A stretch of 64,000 nucleotides of DNA from Paragyromitra xinjiangensis (lineage: Eukaryota; Ascomycota; Pezizomycetes; Pezizales; Discinaceae). Below are positions 12,201-28,048 of this stretch, piece after piece. Position 1 is the first letter of the stretch. Each line of letters begins with the position of its first letter. The stretch covers positions 310,001 through 374,000 of the forward strand of contig JBCAMK010000014.1 of NCBI GenBank assembly GCA_038503065.1, written 5' to 3'. The translations under genes and the position numbers were made by a program. The notes under the pieces were generated by a model, which had not been told where the DNA came from, made no database searches, and saw only the letters and a program-made list of their open reading frames with translations.

Positions 12201-13287
12201 CAAGAGGAAATCAGTAACCTGAAGCCAAAAATTGCGGCTCTCGAGAAGGAGGTCCAGACGCTGAGGAACTCGCACGCAAACCTGCAGGAGGAGCTAGAGC
12301 TGAAGGCAGCGCAAAGCATTTCTAGTCAGAGCTTGATGAGTAGCATGCGAGATCAAACGAATGAGCTAGCGCAACAGATGAAGGAGGCGGTCGAGAAATG
12401 TGAGAGCATGGAAGAAGACCTTAGCGAAGCGCATAGACTTCTTGCAGAGCGTAGCAGGGAGGCAGAGACTATGAGGAGGCTGCTTAGTGAGGTTGAGGCG
12501 CGGAACGAGACGAGGACGAGGGAGATGAAGGAGCGAATGGAAGCTGCATTCGATGAGCGGGATAAAGCGGAAGAAGAAGCCGCAACGGTTGGTCGACGGA
12601 GAGCAAGGGAGATCGAGGAGCTAAGAGACAGAGTCAGAGATGCAGAGCGGGGGCTGAAGAGGGCTGAGGATGCGAAGGAAGCTGCAGAGAAGGAGCTCAG
12701 TGGGTTGAAAGAGGGGAAGGCGAGAGTTGAAGAGACACTCGAAAGGGTTCAGAGGGAGTATGAAGACACGAAACGTGCAATGGGGTCGTTGAGAGACACC
12801 CTGGATGAGACAGATGGGCAGATGAGGGATATTGAGAAGCGGAAGGCAGACCTAAGGAAAGAGATGGAGGACACGCAAGGAAGGTTTGAGAAGTTACAAA
12901 AAGCATATAAGGTACTACCTACCCCACCCTATCAGCAACAGCAAACTAACCACCTCCCTACAGGCCCTCCAAGACGAACTTCACAAGCTCCAATCCAGCC
13001 GCTCCAGAATAACTTCCCCACCCCCCACGAATGTAAGACCATCTCCAGGCATCCGTTCGTCAACCGATTCATCCCGCCGGCCTATGTCTAGTTCTTCAAG
13101 AACAGGCACAAACTCCGGAGAAGAGATGGTTAACATGGATTATCTGAAGAACGTGCTACTACAGTTCTTAGAGCAGCGGGATAAGAAAACCCAGCTACAG
13201 CTCGTCCCTGTACTGGGTATGCTGCTGAGGTTTGATGAGAAGGAGGCGCAAAAGTGGACAGCGGCTGTGGCTTCTATTAGATATTAA
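9294..13287 (+). CDS. IMH1: GRIP-domain golgin (Imh1-like trans-Golgi coiled-coil tether)
   Basis: Golgins of this type bind Arl1-GTP on trans-Golgi membranes through a C-terminal GRIP domain and tether incoming vesicles with a long coiled coil. Three exons are read: 9294-9744, 9844-12911 and 12964-13287, giving 1280 residues. The first intron (GTATGA...CAG) joins a Ser/Thr/Pro-rich N-terminal region ending KLEKVEAKHS to DLLRSYKVVHARNALIEPFE, a conserved block in fungal homologues. The second starts GTACTA, an uncommon but usable donor, and restores the frame into ALQDELHKLQ. Residues about 190-1170 are almost continuous heptad-rich Glu/Lys/Leu coiled coil, broken by a lysine-rich, Pro-flanked linker near residues 530-560. 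The GRIP domain is about residues 1228-1276 (MDYLKNVLLQFLEQ, then LVPVLGMLLRFDEKEAQKW) with its key tyrosine at about 1233. A Rud3-type GRAB golgin is a less good match. Confidence 0.93.
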
Positions 13288-16200
13288 TAGTGTGTTTGTT
13301 TTCTTAAGATTTGGACGCGTGGACAGTTCGGTAAGGCGACTGGAGTGCAATTGATTTGTATTTTTAAGCAGGTTATGGGATAGGATGCAAGTAGGTATGA
13401 TTTTAACGGGCTGAAAGTAAGACTTGTGGGGACGAGGCTGAGGGAATGATATCGGCAGTGCCGTAATAATGTAAAGCATGAGACATACTTGTTGCTAAAA
13501 GAAGCTTATGCTTTCGGTGTGTTGCAGTTGTGGCTACTATTGGTTTCTAGTTGTTTTGGATGTTACGTACTTATTAGTGATAGGGTGTGTCTTTAGATAA
13601 GTTACTGCAAAGAATCACTCCTAGGTGCAATTCTCTTACATTTCCGGGATTCGGCTTATCAGGTGAGTCGTGCTATCGTCATGGATTATCACTCGAAGGA
13701 TTTCTTGGAGCGTAAAGATGGTGAGACTTATGCGTAGGCCTCTATTATCGTTAAGGTTCCCTTCAGAGTATTACTAGACTAGAAGGAATGGTGAGGGGGC
13801 CAAACTTGATCATCGTTTCACATAGTTCATTTAGCAAGACCAGATCGGTGCTGGGGATATGTGTCGCTACCAACAAGAACTATTTCTAGACTAAGCTGAG
13901 TTTTCTTTCCGCATACTCTCTAGATAATCACTCAATGACTTAATTCTAAGAATCAGCGTCAATGAAGAGCCATACACAAGAGATAGCTTACCCAAGAACC
14001 TAGCTACCTCAGGTCAGGATAGCCTTCTTAGGGGAGCAACGAGGGAGTCAGGCACATGCGACTAGCCAAGGCTCACGTGTGGATACGTGCAGGCTATATA
14101 GGTTTTCCTTCAGGTCGGTTATCAACTCATCCCAAGAGACTAACGATGAGCTGACTAACAGGCACTGAAATTGGAATCCAACCGAGCCCTGTGCCAATCG
14201 ACACCAAGTATCCAAACTAACATCCCAAAATGGCTACCAGGCAACAGTATCGCATCAGGTCTCGGGCCTAGGAATCCAATTATCAATTGACCCATCCATA
14301 TTCTTATAACTGGGGCATGTATAGTAATTCACGCTGTTCAGCTCTGTTACATCAACACTTATGAGTCACCTCCTAGGCTGCCTAGCTGTTCAGCTCCCAC
14401 GGTTGTGTTTTGACTATTGAATTCCGGAAAGAAGCTTCCCTACCTTTCAGACCACAGCTATCTCCACTTTCGCCCATAGCTCGCAAATTGCGTGGAATCA
14501 ACCTTCTTCTATAGGAATAGGCGTTAGGGCACTCCCAGGGCCCGTTTTTCCCTATGCTCGCTTGATAGTCACTGATGGGTAATACGATCTAGCAGGAACG
14601 ATGATTATGAATATGCGGAATTGGTAGAAATCGTTTAATGTTTAAACTATCTGGGTGATTTAAGATACACTTCTGCCAAGCTGAATATTAGGGTTATAAA
14701 TATGGTTTTCTGCATCCCCCCGAGATGCAGAAGAATAAGGAACTAAGGATCTCCATTAATAACAGCAGTCTCCGCAAAACGGATCCCAACCCATGACTCT
14801 ACATCATGGTCCACCTCTCGATCGTGGTTCGAGTCACCAAAACTCACTCACCTCCCTACCAAGAACTCGCCATCCCTGTGTAACCCCGCTTCTCACATGA
14901 TTCACCCACCCCCCCTTGCCCAAAAAGTGAGGCTGAACAGCCACACAACCGACGTCATCGAGCAGATGAGCGAAATGCCAGACCCAGTCGTCGACTTCCT
15001 GGCCAAATAACCGGCTTGGCAGGGCGGACAAGCACCAACAACGAGCACGACAAGGAGCATAATAGCAAGCGAAGGTCTTGATAACGTCCGAATCGCGATA
15101 GATATTAATAACCTGAACCCCTTACTCTGTGTTCGCTGAGTAATTAAGTAGATAGAGTAGGCTCCCCTCCCCTGTCGCTGCTCTACGCATAGATGAGTAC
15201 GACATGATGGAGATTGATATGTAGCATCTCCCCTGGTTAATCGTACTTTAAACAACCTTCTGTCATTTTCTGATGGGAAGCTACCGGGGCACTGAGGCAG
15301 GGAAGAAGGAGGGCGGCTATGGGAAACCCGTGATCCAACGATTGGATTGAAGAGGGGGTGTTTCCTTTTTGTGGTTTTTCTGCAGCTTCTGCCCTGGGGT
15401 CCGTGATGTGCCGTACCAGACTCGAGAGGGAGGGGCAGTGGTGTTTCCCATTCTCTTTAGCTCTTCCGTCTGAGGGGTTGCATGCGTCTTATGTCGAATT
15501 TCTCCCTCGACCGGGAAGCGCTTTCCCAGGTGTTCCCCAATAAACGTTCCAGGTGTGCTGCAAAAAACACCCCACCTACCCTGCCAGTGCCCGCCGGTGC
15601 GGTGCAGCTTTAATTTGTCGGGTTTTTATCTTTTTCACTGAGTTATGTCTGAATTGAAAGTTTTCCCCACCTGCGTGGTGAGTTGCGACGGTTAAGCATG
15701 CGGTTAACAGACCCCCTTCGCGAGGTCTATCGCTCGCAGGTTGTGCAGCCGCAGCGACAATCCGAGCGATTGAGGCAGAGAGGGAGGATTTGAGGAAATA
15801 GGGCGTACATATACAGACCAGACGCGCGCTCGTTCGCTGTCTAGCTGTCCGTTCATGGCCAACGTGTTCCGGATTTTGAAAGATTTTTTTTTTACTCCCT
15901 CCCTTCCATCCCATTCTGTTTCTTGTTTCTCTTTTTTTTTTTTCCGTCGAATAATATAATTTTGTCTTCACCCTCTTTGGCATTTTTATTTTTATTTTTT
16001 TCTTGTTGCTCTTATTTTTGGGGTTTTTATGCTCTAAAGCTTGAATCTTTATTTTTGTCTTCACCCTCGTCTTCATTTATTTTTTTACGCCCCCCCCTCT
16101 TGCGCGGTCGTTGAAACGTTATATCCAAATATCTCTCTTCCTATACGCAATAGGGATTTTCTTTTTTTATTTCGCAATCGCGTTCCGGCTGGGCCTGAAC

Positions 16201-17289
16201 CACAGCGTCTGTATCTGCCCCATACGGAAGGGACCTAACCCAACGATCGACGACGGACTTGCAGAGAACGAGTAAGCGGGAGACGACAACAGAACGAGGG
16301 AGGAGAAGAGCGCCCGCCAGCGCGAAGAGAGGGAGAGAACGATTAGACGACTGACTAACACCTGAGGGGAACGAAAAAAGGGGGCGATTTTAAAAAACGC
16401 CGAAAATCAAAGGCGCTGGGATATAGAGAGAGAAAAAAAAACCTGCTGTTTTTGTTGGCCCAATAGGTATTATTACATGATAGACTGGGGAGAAGCAGGG
16501 CGTCTCTGTCAGTCAGTCCAGTCTTGTCAACAACAGCAGCAGCAACAGCAGCAACAGCATCCAGCCCATCATCCACCCATCCACCCATCCATCATCATCA
16601 CCCGCCGCCGCCGCTCTGCCTGGGTCTGGCCTGGGCTCTTTTGCCATCCCTCCCCTCCTGTTCTCCGTCATCCCCCTCCAATCAGAACATTCGGAACCGT
16701 GTGGCTTTCAACCGTTCTGTGTTGTTATTGCCTGCCCTGAATACCTAGTACCTTCCTGGATTCCCTCAGCCTGGATAGATACAGTACATAATAAGTCACA
16801 TCCACACATACATCCACACATACATTTACATCCATCATTTTCCCATCGATCGAGCTGTTTGCTGCCGTTGCTGCTATTGTTGTTGTTGCTATTCTCTCTC
16901 CGCCGAGCAGCAGCACCACAACTCTCCTCTCCTCCCAACAGCATATCGTTCGGAGGACACTAAGCTCCATATCGCCAAGGTCCTTTTTTTTCTCTGTTGC
17001 CCTGTTTCCCAACCCCCACCTCCCCCCCAAATATCCCCCCCCCCCGAGCCTACCACTCGAGAGTATCTCCGCCTCCGAGAAACCTTCGAATTTGCGGCGA
17101 TCCTACCACGAACCCCATCTGCGATAGAAAAATAAAATAATAATAATTGAAGAGGAAACAAAAAAAGAAAAAAAAAGGAGACTTTCTCTCCCCCGCCTCC
17201 CTCCCACCTCATCCCCCACCCCCCCCTCGCAGGAGGAATAAATAAATAAAGTATCTTACCTACCACCGAAAGCGGACATCTGCAACATC
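13288..17289. other. Large intergenic region and long kinase leader
   Basis: Four kilobases without a gene I can support. The first part (13.3-15.3 kb) is mixed-composition unique sequence. From about 15.85 to 17.29 kb the plus strand changes character: runs of T, C/T-rich tracts, CAG/CAA repeats and CCATCCACCC-type tandem motifs. This looks like the promoter and a long 5' untranslated leader of the SRPK gene starting at 17290. A 52-codon minus-strand frame from 15060 has a signal-peptide-like start but nothing convincing after it. Confidence 0.5.
16528..16559 (+). repeat. CAG/CAA trinucleotide repeat in the presumed SRPK leader
   Basis: A run of CAA and CAG units lies about 730 bases upstream of the SRPK start codon and is followed by CCATCCACCC-like repeats. 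A complementary-strand-like GTTGTTGTTGCT and GCTGCCGTTGCTGCT stretch occurs near 16855-16890. The two could pair in a transcript. They are presumed untranslated because no frame continues through into the kinase. Confidence 0.75.
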
Positions 17290-19798
<2,509 letters not shown>

Positions 19799-22162
19799 AT
19801 TGTTCGTTTTTCGATTCCTGCATTGTCGCATTTCGGTGTTTCTGTTATTTTTTTCCCCCCATGCTTGTTTGGTTGGTCTAGTTGTTGGGGTTTCCTTCTT
19901 GTACCTTGGGGATGGAAACAGTTGGATATAAGTATCTTCTTATTCTTCTCTTTGTGTTCTGGGATCATGGAGAATTATTTTTTCTATTCTTTTATTTTTC
20001 CTTCCCCAATCAGCTCTTTTTAGGTTGTGTTTGTTTTCGTTGCACCACACCCAACCCTCAATCGCTCCGACAAGCTCTAATTTCTTATAAGCTTTTTTTT
20101 CAATTTTTTCAATTTCGTCGTGTTCTTTCTTTCTTCGTCTACCAGGTTTATATGGGAGGTACGGTTAAGCTAGGCTGGTTTGGCTGGGAAAGGGTACGGC
20201 CGAAAGGTTTGGTGAGATAGGATAGTAGGTTATGACTGGCTACAACGACTGCTACCACTATCAATGCTACTGCTTGTGCTAGGAGTGGGGGAAGAGGGGG
20301 TATTAGGAGTATTATCTAGAAGTAGAGAGCAAATAAGGTTCTGTTTTTTTTGTCCGAATCAAAAGTTTGGTAACGAGTGTGTATCCTGGTATTCGGGACT
20401 GGTGGGGGTAAAAAATTCGATTGTCTTTATATTGAAGCACGGAAGTTAGGTCAATTAACTATGTATTGTTTCGTGACAGTGACCTGGATGGGTGGTGGTT
20501 CCGCTTGTGACCATCTTAGGTAAAAAGATCGTGAGATTCCCTGGAGTTTAACCCCGCAGGTAGCCTTGAAGTACCGTAGGTAGTGTCAGGAAGCGGCTGT
20601 TGAGAAGAGCAAAAGCAAAATCCACTCTAACTTCCTCGGTAACCAGGCGGGAGTTAAAGCCAGACGTCAGAAAGTTTTCATTCGCCTCCCCCAAAAAAGC
20701 AAAACCGGTACACAAGACAAATCGGTCAGCCTCTTGAGACATCGGATAGCTAGGATTTCCAGACGACCGTTCTATAGATTTGATATCGAGTCATCACCAT
20801 TGTCGCATTTTTTTCCCCACCAACACCACCCACGTACCTGTACTCTTATGCATACTATCCAGGAGCCGTCTCTTTTTGTCGCGAGTACGCAACGGCTTGC
20901 TCTTATCGGCTACTGCGGTGGGGTTGTGTTATCGAGAATTATGCATATCTATGTACCTACAACGCTTCCTTCCCTCCCCCTGGCTCTGAAATTTGTCCGA
21001 AGACGCACGGGAGGAGCAGGGGGAGGGAAGAATCTCAGGGACCGGATTGCAGGGCTGGCTTTGAGACTCTGTACAGTAGAGCACATGCCCATAGATGCTC
21101 TGCCAGCATGGCTGCTCTCGTGATAAGGGGAAGGACAGAAAGGTACACGATAAGCTGGCTGTCAGGAGACTATCTGTCGGGAGGCTATCTTCTAAAGGTA
21201 ATGTTGTCAAAAAAGAAAGGCGATCTAGGAAGAAGAAAGGGGGAAGGGGGGGTGAGATATATATCGCTGGAGAGAGAGAGCTGAATTGCTTATCGTGAAA
21301 GCTCATTTCTCTACAAACACGAATTGGGAGTGCTGGAAGAGACCTTAAGTGAGCCTCATTCTTGCCCTTGTTCTCCTTTTCGCCGTTTAGTGAAAGCCGA
21401 GCTCCTACCGTCCGTGTCCGACAGTCTTTATCGTGCTATCACCCGCCCGCTGCTGCCCTTTGACGGTGTTCCTCATATCAGAGGGCTTATCCTCTTCTCT
21501 CCCTCTTCTCTCCCTCCTCCTCTTCTCCTCAGCTTTACTTTTGGTTTTGCAATTCCTGGATTACAGGGCAATTCGCGTTATCCAGATTGCCACACCATTT
21601 GATAAAAAAATACATCAGCGCTCCTGCAGGGTGAGCGGTTTTCCCGTTTAAGCTACTTTCCGATATCGTCCGTCCTCGTTGGTCGAGATCCGTAAGGGTC
21701 CTCTCCCTATTTAGCAATTCCATCTCATCACGTTGTGACTGGTTCGCCTCCCTCTCACTCACCTTTTTTTTTTCTTGTTCCTTGAGAACAGCCTCGGCTA
21801 TCAACGGGTGACCTTGAGCTTTACTTGTTACATCACTGACGTTCACAAGATTGTACAACACAACCCATCTGACCGGTTTTTTTTAATATTGCTTTGTTAA
21901 AGGGAAACTCCGATTTTTTTCCCTTATTCTTGAGTATTTGCTCTTTGGTTTGGGGGGGGTTTTTACGGGCTTGTAGGTTTGTGGTGCTTTTCTTTAGATG
22001 CTTTGAATTCTTTTTTTTTGGTTGGTTGGGCGTTATCTTGTGAAAGAATTCTTAATTGAGTAGAGATTAGTTATCGCAGAAACCCACGATAAGACAAAAT
22101 TCGAAAAAGCATTTCTCTCAGCTTTTTCCCCTTCGCCAAGGCCTGAGATAATTGCAGTAGCA
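19799..22162. other. Intergenic region between SRPK and glycine decarboxylase
   Basis: About 2.4 kb with T-rich tracts after the kinase stop, pyrimidine-rich runs around 21480-21560 and GA-rich runs around 21200-21280. No open frame here has a recognisable domain or a splice partner. The final few hundred bases should carry the GCV2 promoter. Confidence 0.5.
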
Positions 22163-25100
22163 ATGTCTTCAACCGCAATGCGCCGTCTAGTGGTTTCTAG
22201 GAGACTTCTATCTTCTTCACCTCTGACTACAACTCTACGCACAAAAATCCCTCTTCGTTCGATACCCAATACCCGTGCTTTTGCTACTGCCACCTCCGTA
22301 ATCCTCCAGCCGCAAAGGCGCACATACTCGACAACCATCGTCGAGACCGAGAAGAAGCCAAATGAATCTATTTTTGCCCCCCTCGATACTTTCCAGCGAC
22401 GCCATATTGGTCCTGATGCAGCGGAGACGAAGAAGATGCTTGAGACGCTCAAGTATGACTCCCTGGATGCATTCGTGAGGGATGTGGTCCCGGATAATAT
22501 TCTCTCTGGGAGGGCGCTGAAGGTGAGTCCTGGTGATGGATTGAGTGAGAGCCAGCTGCTGGAGAGGCTTCGCGGGATTGCGAGTAAGAATAAGCTTCGG
22601 AGGACGTATATTGGGTGTGGATACTACGGGGCGAAGACGCCGGCGGTGATTCAGAGAAATGTGTTGGAGAGCCCTGAGTGGTATACTAGTTATACTCCGT
22701 ATCAGCCGGAGATCTCGCAAGGTGAGTTTTGAGTATTCATTTCGTGTCACGGGGGTGGTATTTGGGTAGAAGGCAGATCAGCTAACTTGTATTAAAGGTC
22801 GACTAGAGTCTCTCATTAACTTCCAAACCGTCGTTACCGATCTCACTGGTTTTGCTATCGCCAATGCTTCCGTCCTTGATGAAGCCACTGCAGCTTCAGA
22901 GGCCATGACAATGTCTCTGGGTCTTCTTCCCGCTGCTCGTCAGAAGCGCCCCAACAAGACTTTCTTCGTTGATAGCAAAGTCCACCCGCAGACCATCGCT
23001 GCATTGCACTCCCGCGCCGAAGGCTTCGGTATCAAAGTCCAAGTCGGTGATGCCTTGGATCTTGCTGCGGTCGAAACTGTCGGCGAGGACCTACTCGGTG
23101 TGCTAGTGCAGTACCCAGCGACCGACGGTTCAATCCACGACTACTCAAAAGTCTCAGAGACTGCCCACAAGCTTGGCGCTACCTTATCAGTAGCTACAGA
23201 TTTGCTAGCATTAACTATGTTGAAGCCTCCGGGCGAATTCGGTGCAGACATCGCCTTCGGGAATGCCCAGAGATTTGGTGTTCCGCTAGGTTACGGTGGA
23301 CCGCATGCAGCATTTTTTGCAACTTCGGATAAAGGGAAGCGGAAGATGCCCGGGCGATTGATTGGTGTCTCGCGAGACCGCTTGGGCGATAAGGCGTACC
23401 GTCTGTCCTTGCAAACTAGGGAACAGCATATTCGCCGTGAAAAGGCGACGAGTAACATCTGTACCGCGCAGGCTTTACTAGCAAATATGAGCGCTATGTA
23501 TGCGGTCTATCATGGACCGCAAGGCTTGAAGGCGATTGCGGAGCGAGTGTATGGTTTGGCAAGGATCCTTGAAGAGGGTATGACAAGGCTGGGCTTTGAG
23601 GTCAACGGTGGGTCGAAGGCGGAGGGCGGGTATTTTGATACCGTTGTAGTGAAGGTTAAGGATGCTGCCGATACTGTTGCGAAGGTTGAGGAGTGGTACG
23701 GTATCAATCTGAGGCTGTTGGATCAAGAGAAGGTTGCAATTTCGATGGACGAAACTGTCTCAATGCAGGACTTAGAGGATATCATGGCTGCGATGTCGGC
23801 CTTTGCGGAGAGGATTCCCGGAAGGCTGAAGTGGGGCGAGATGTTGACTGAGATCGCTGAGGATCTGGAAATCTCGCCTGGTGGACCTACGAATGTTCCT
23901 GAAGCGTTCCAGAGGACTTCGAAGTATCTTGAACATCCGGTTTTCAATAGCTATCACTCGGAGACTGAGATGTTGCGATACCTCCACCATCTGCAGTCTA
24001 AGGATCTATCATTGGCGAACTCTATGATTCCTCTTGGGTCTTGCACTATGAAGTTGAACGCAACTACTGAGATGATTCCTATCTCTTGGCCTGAATTCAA
24101 CTCGCTGCATCCTTTCGTGCCCATTGATCAGGCTAAGGGGTACGCGCAGATGCTTGATGAACTCGAGACGGACCTTGCGGACATCACTGGCTTTGACGCA
24201 GTCTCTCTGCAGCCCAATTCTGGAGCCCAGGGTGAATTTGCGGGTCTCCGTGTTATCCGTGAATACCTCAAGTCCATTGGTCAGGGCCACCGCGACATCT
24301 GTATCATTCCCCAATCTGCGCATGGCACCAACCCGGCTTCCGCATCCATGGCGGGCATGAAGGTTGTTACTGTCAAGTGTGAACCCAAAACCGGTAATCT
24401 GGATATGGCAGATCTGGAGGCCAAGGCCGAGAAATACAAGGACTCTCTCGGAGCATTCATGGTTACTTACCCTAGTACCTATGGTGTGTTTGAGCCTGGT
24501 GTCAAGAAGGCGTGCGAGATCATCCACTCCCATGGTGGGCAGGTATACATGGACGGCGCAAACATGAACGCCCAGATTGGCCTCTGCAGCCCTGGTGAAA
24601 TCGGCGCCGACGTCTGTCACTTGAACCTTCATAAAACATTCTGTATCCCCCACGGAGGTGGAGGCCCTGGCGTTGGCCCTATCGGTGTCAAGTCCCACCT
24701 TTCACCCTTCTTGCCTGGCCACCCTCTCATCAAGACCGGTGGTGCCCAAGCCATTGCCCCGATCTCAGCAGCGCCTTGGGGATCGGCGAGTATCCTCCCG
24801 ATTTCATGGTCTTACATCAAGATGATGGGTTCTCGTGGCTTGACACACGCCACTAAGATTACGATGCTGAATGCGAACTACATGGCGGCGCGCCTAGCAC
24901 CTCATTACAAGGTTCTCTACACTAATTCCAAAGACCGCTGTGCGCACGAGTTCATCCTCGACTTGCGTGGCTTCAAGGAAACTTCCGGGATCGAGGTCAT
25001 CGATATTGCAAAACGGCTGCAGGACTATGGGTTCCATGCACCAACTATGAGCTGGCCTGTTAACGGAACCCTAATGATCGAGCCGACAGAGTCTGAGAAC

Positions 25101-25444
25101 CTGCAGGAGCTGGATAGGTTCTGTGATGCACTCATTAGCATTAGGGGTGAGATCGCGGCGATCGAGAAGGGTGAGATGCCGAAGGAGGGAAATGTCCTGA
25201 GGAATTCACCGCATACGCAGAAGGATCTGTTGGTTGGTGAATGGCAGAGGCCATACTCGAGGGAGATGGCGGCATATCCGTTGGCGTATTTGAAGGAGAG
25301 GAAGTTCTGGCCGACGGTTACGAGGGTTGATGATTGTAAGTTCACCTGTAAACATGTGGTCTGAGTATAGATGCTGACTGGTGTGTAGCGTATGGTGATC
25401 TCAACTTGTTTTGCTCGTGTGTTCCGGTCGAGGAGCATGAATAG
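22163..25444 (+). CDS. GCV2: Glycine dehydrogenase (decarboxylating), P-protein of the glycine cleavage system
   Basis: The PLP-dependent P-protein decarboxylates glycine and passes the aminomethyl group to the lipoyl arm of H-protein in the mitochondrial matrix. Exons: 22163-22721, 22798-25335 and 25389-25444, giving 1050 residues, normal for the eukaryotic enzyme. The N-terminus is a mitochondrial presequence: Arg/Ser/Thr-rich, with no acidic residue in the first 55. Conserved blocks follow in order: [42 protein letters not shown], the second-half signature [34 protein letters not shown], and the PLP-binding [17 protein letters not shown] with its lysine near residue 799. The short third exon supplies the expected YGDLNLFC end after a phase-1 GTAAGT intron. 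Nothing is broken or missing. H-, T- and L-protein genes are not in this window. Confidence 0.97.
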
Positions 25445-27856
25445 ACTACCGCAAGATACCTAACGAGGGGTACTGGTAGCATAATCATTACCCCTCTTGT
25501 ATTTTCCCGTTATCTTTTCGTTGCCTTTTTACACATCCTTAATCTTCACGGATTAGATTTTTGCTTGTTTCTTATCTTTTTTTTTTCCCTTTATGTTTTA
25601 GACCCACTCGGTATTCATCTATTCGGTGTTCGGTCTCATTTTTTCTATACATGGCTCTAGGGTGGCGGAATTGGATAATTTTTGCTTTACACGGTTGGTT
25701 TGGGTTTTGGGCAGCATATGCAGGTTTGGCGGGATCGGGAGGGAGTAATGGACTTTCAACATAGTCTGCTTTTATTGTTTAGGAGAGGTTAAAGGTGTGC
25801 TGCATAGTACCATAATCTAGAGAATTTTACGTTTTTACGATAGCACGGATTTCTGCGTACATGTGTTTTCTCTGGGATCCGGCTACGGATTGAATTTGTG
25901 GGGTTGGTGTGAAATATGGGGATGGTTCTTACTACCCATCGCGATCCGTGGTTGATTGGGAGGAGAAGATGAATGTTTGTCGAGTGATAGGTGGTGATGA
26001 TAACTAGCCACGTGAGACATCGTGAACTGTCCCCACAGTCTCGTGTCCAGCCCTAGTCCTTGCAGGTCGCTTACAGTGTGCAGCCAAAGTCAGCGGGAAC
26101 GGGAACGAGCCTAATTTTTATTCTTAGAAAGTGCGTTCGGTTCAAACTATCCAATTCTCCGCGGAAGATCTCCACAGAATCCTCGATGTGCAACATAAAT
26201 CCACTACGGCAAAGCCACAAAGCACGATTCCCCGGCGGCTATCGCGATAATGTCAAAGCTCCTTCATTTCACCGATGAACATACCACTCGCCGACCCGTC
26301 CACCCTACGGACCACGGAGCTGAAGGGGAAGACGGAGAATAGCGCACAGCAGCATTGACTGTAGCTGAGATCGATTCTCAGTAAAACAGGAGCGGGAGTT
26401 GCGGCTCCGCTAAATTAGAGTAAAGTAACTTATGCATGGGGTACGGGTAGATCGACCTTTTATATTTTTCTTTTTCTAGCTTCCCCTTTAAGGGGAGGGG
26501 ATGCGGTTAATGCGGTTGTTACGTTTATGGGGGTGGTTGAAACATGGACTTGGACCTCGTGCAGCCGTTTTCAGGTACGTAATAACGCTCGGCAGATGCA
26601 GGGGAGTTTACCGGGGAGGAAAAAAGTTCCCTAGTTCTGGGCCTTGGAGGGGGGGAGTTGAGTTTTGTGGCGGGGGAAGATCTGGATGGGTAAATCGGGG
26701 ATTGTCTTTGATCTAGGTCCCCGTCTTGAGCCAAGAGTTCGGCCACGGGTGGGTTTTGGGGAGGAGATCGTGAAGTATGGCCTGTTTTGATGGTAAATAG
26801 GTTTTTTTTTCGTCACAGCAGCAATGTTATGCGAAGTTGGTATTTCGCTCCTGCTAAGAATCACCTATTCTAATCCAAGCCCTCATCTCCGCTAAAGGTA
26901 ATGGTCCCTTTCATATTCTCACCGCTGGGGATTATGACTCTACTCTTCTCACTCTCGGGTATAGTTGTGTAGGAAACATAATTCTAAGTCACCAAACATC
27001 AAATATTAAAACCCCCCGAGTAGCTAGAACGTGAGCACAGGGCTGCTCGACAGGGACACGGAAAAGCGAGAGTAACAACGTGATCTGCATCCTGCATTAC
27101 AAGATCGATTTAGATTAAAACACAGTACATCCTGATGCTGTGCTATGTGAAATAGCCGACCCGGACAGCTCAACGTTAACTCGAATCCCGTTAACACAAC
27201 TCCTGTTTGGCTGCCTGATTCACGGTAAGACGATCGATCCTGTCAACTGTGTAACTGCGTCCCGGGTGAAGGGACTTACTAAAACCATAAAGTCCTGAAA
27301 GTAAATAAATGAAAGGATGAATAAAGGAGCGGGAGAGATCCGGAAACAGGGGAAGAGGGAGAAGAGGGAGAAGAGGAGTTGGGGTCAGACGACTATGGGC
27401 TTTTGATCGCAGATCACAGCATCGGGGAATCTGATCTGCGTTCCGTCGTCTTAATCAGAATTATCACCTGCAGTAGGCCAACTAGATACTAAGGGTATCT
27501 CGAGCCCTATACTTTTTGGAAAAGTAACTAAACCGTCGACATACCTAGATTTTTAGCCCTCGGAAATGCACTTGAAGTTCCCCTAACCTCACACAAAGGA
27601 TAACCCTGCCTCCACGGTAATGGCTGGGCGTTTTAGTAATACTTAGTATTGAAAAATTTAGTATATTAGAGAGCTTATGTTGAACGTAGGGGCATTTTGG
27701 GCCGTGCTAATACGAGCAAGGTCGGATCTCGATGTCTAGGTAGTATAACACAAGTAAAATATAAGCTAAATTAAAGTTGACGGCAGCCTGTCGATGACCA
27801 AGAAGCACAATATGGCCTTTAGAAGAAGTGTTGTAATATACGACGATCCCGTGACA

Positions 27857-27874
27857 CACCAAAACGTTTTGGTG
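27857..27874. repeat. 18-base perfect palindrome
   Basis: CACCAAAACGTTTTGGTG is its own reverse complement. It lies in AT-rich gene-poor DNA, 175 bases before the long inverted repeat. It could be a dyad protein-binding site or chance. Confidence 0.7.
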
Positions 27875-28048
27875 GAGATTGATTGGAGTAATCACCTACC
27901 AACGAATCACAACAACACTATTAAATTAGTAATACTTCACGCCCCAAGCAAGGTACCACTGTTTTTCTATTTTCTTGACTCGTACTGGTGACGCGTTCTA
28001 ATTTCGTTCTCTAACAAGCCTCAAACGGTTGAGAAGAGACACATATCC

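Noticed and set aside
14760..14850. tRNA-like GGTTCGAGTC box
   Set aside because: The flanking bases do not form a T-stem, and no acceptor stem or anticodon arm was found.
14834..15255. Small signal-peptide-like frame on the minus strand (from 15060)
   Set aside because: Only 52 codons, and the part after the hydrophobic start does not look like a mature secreted protein.
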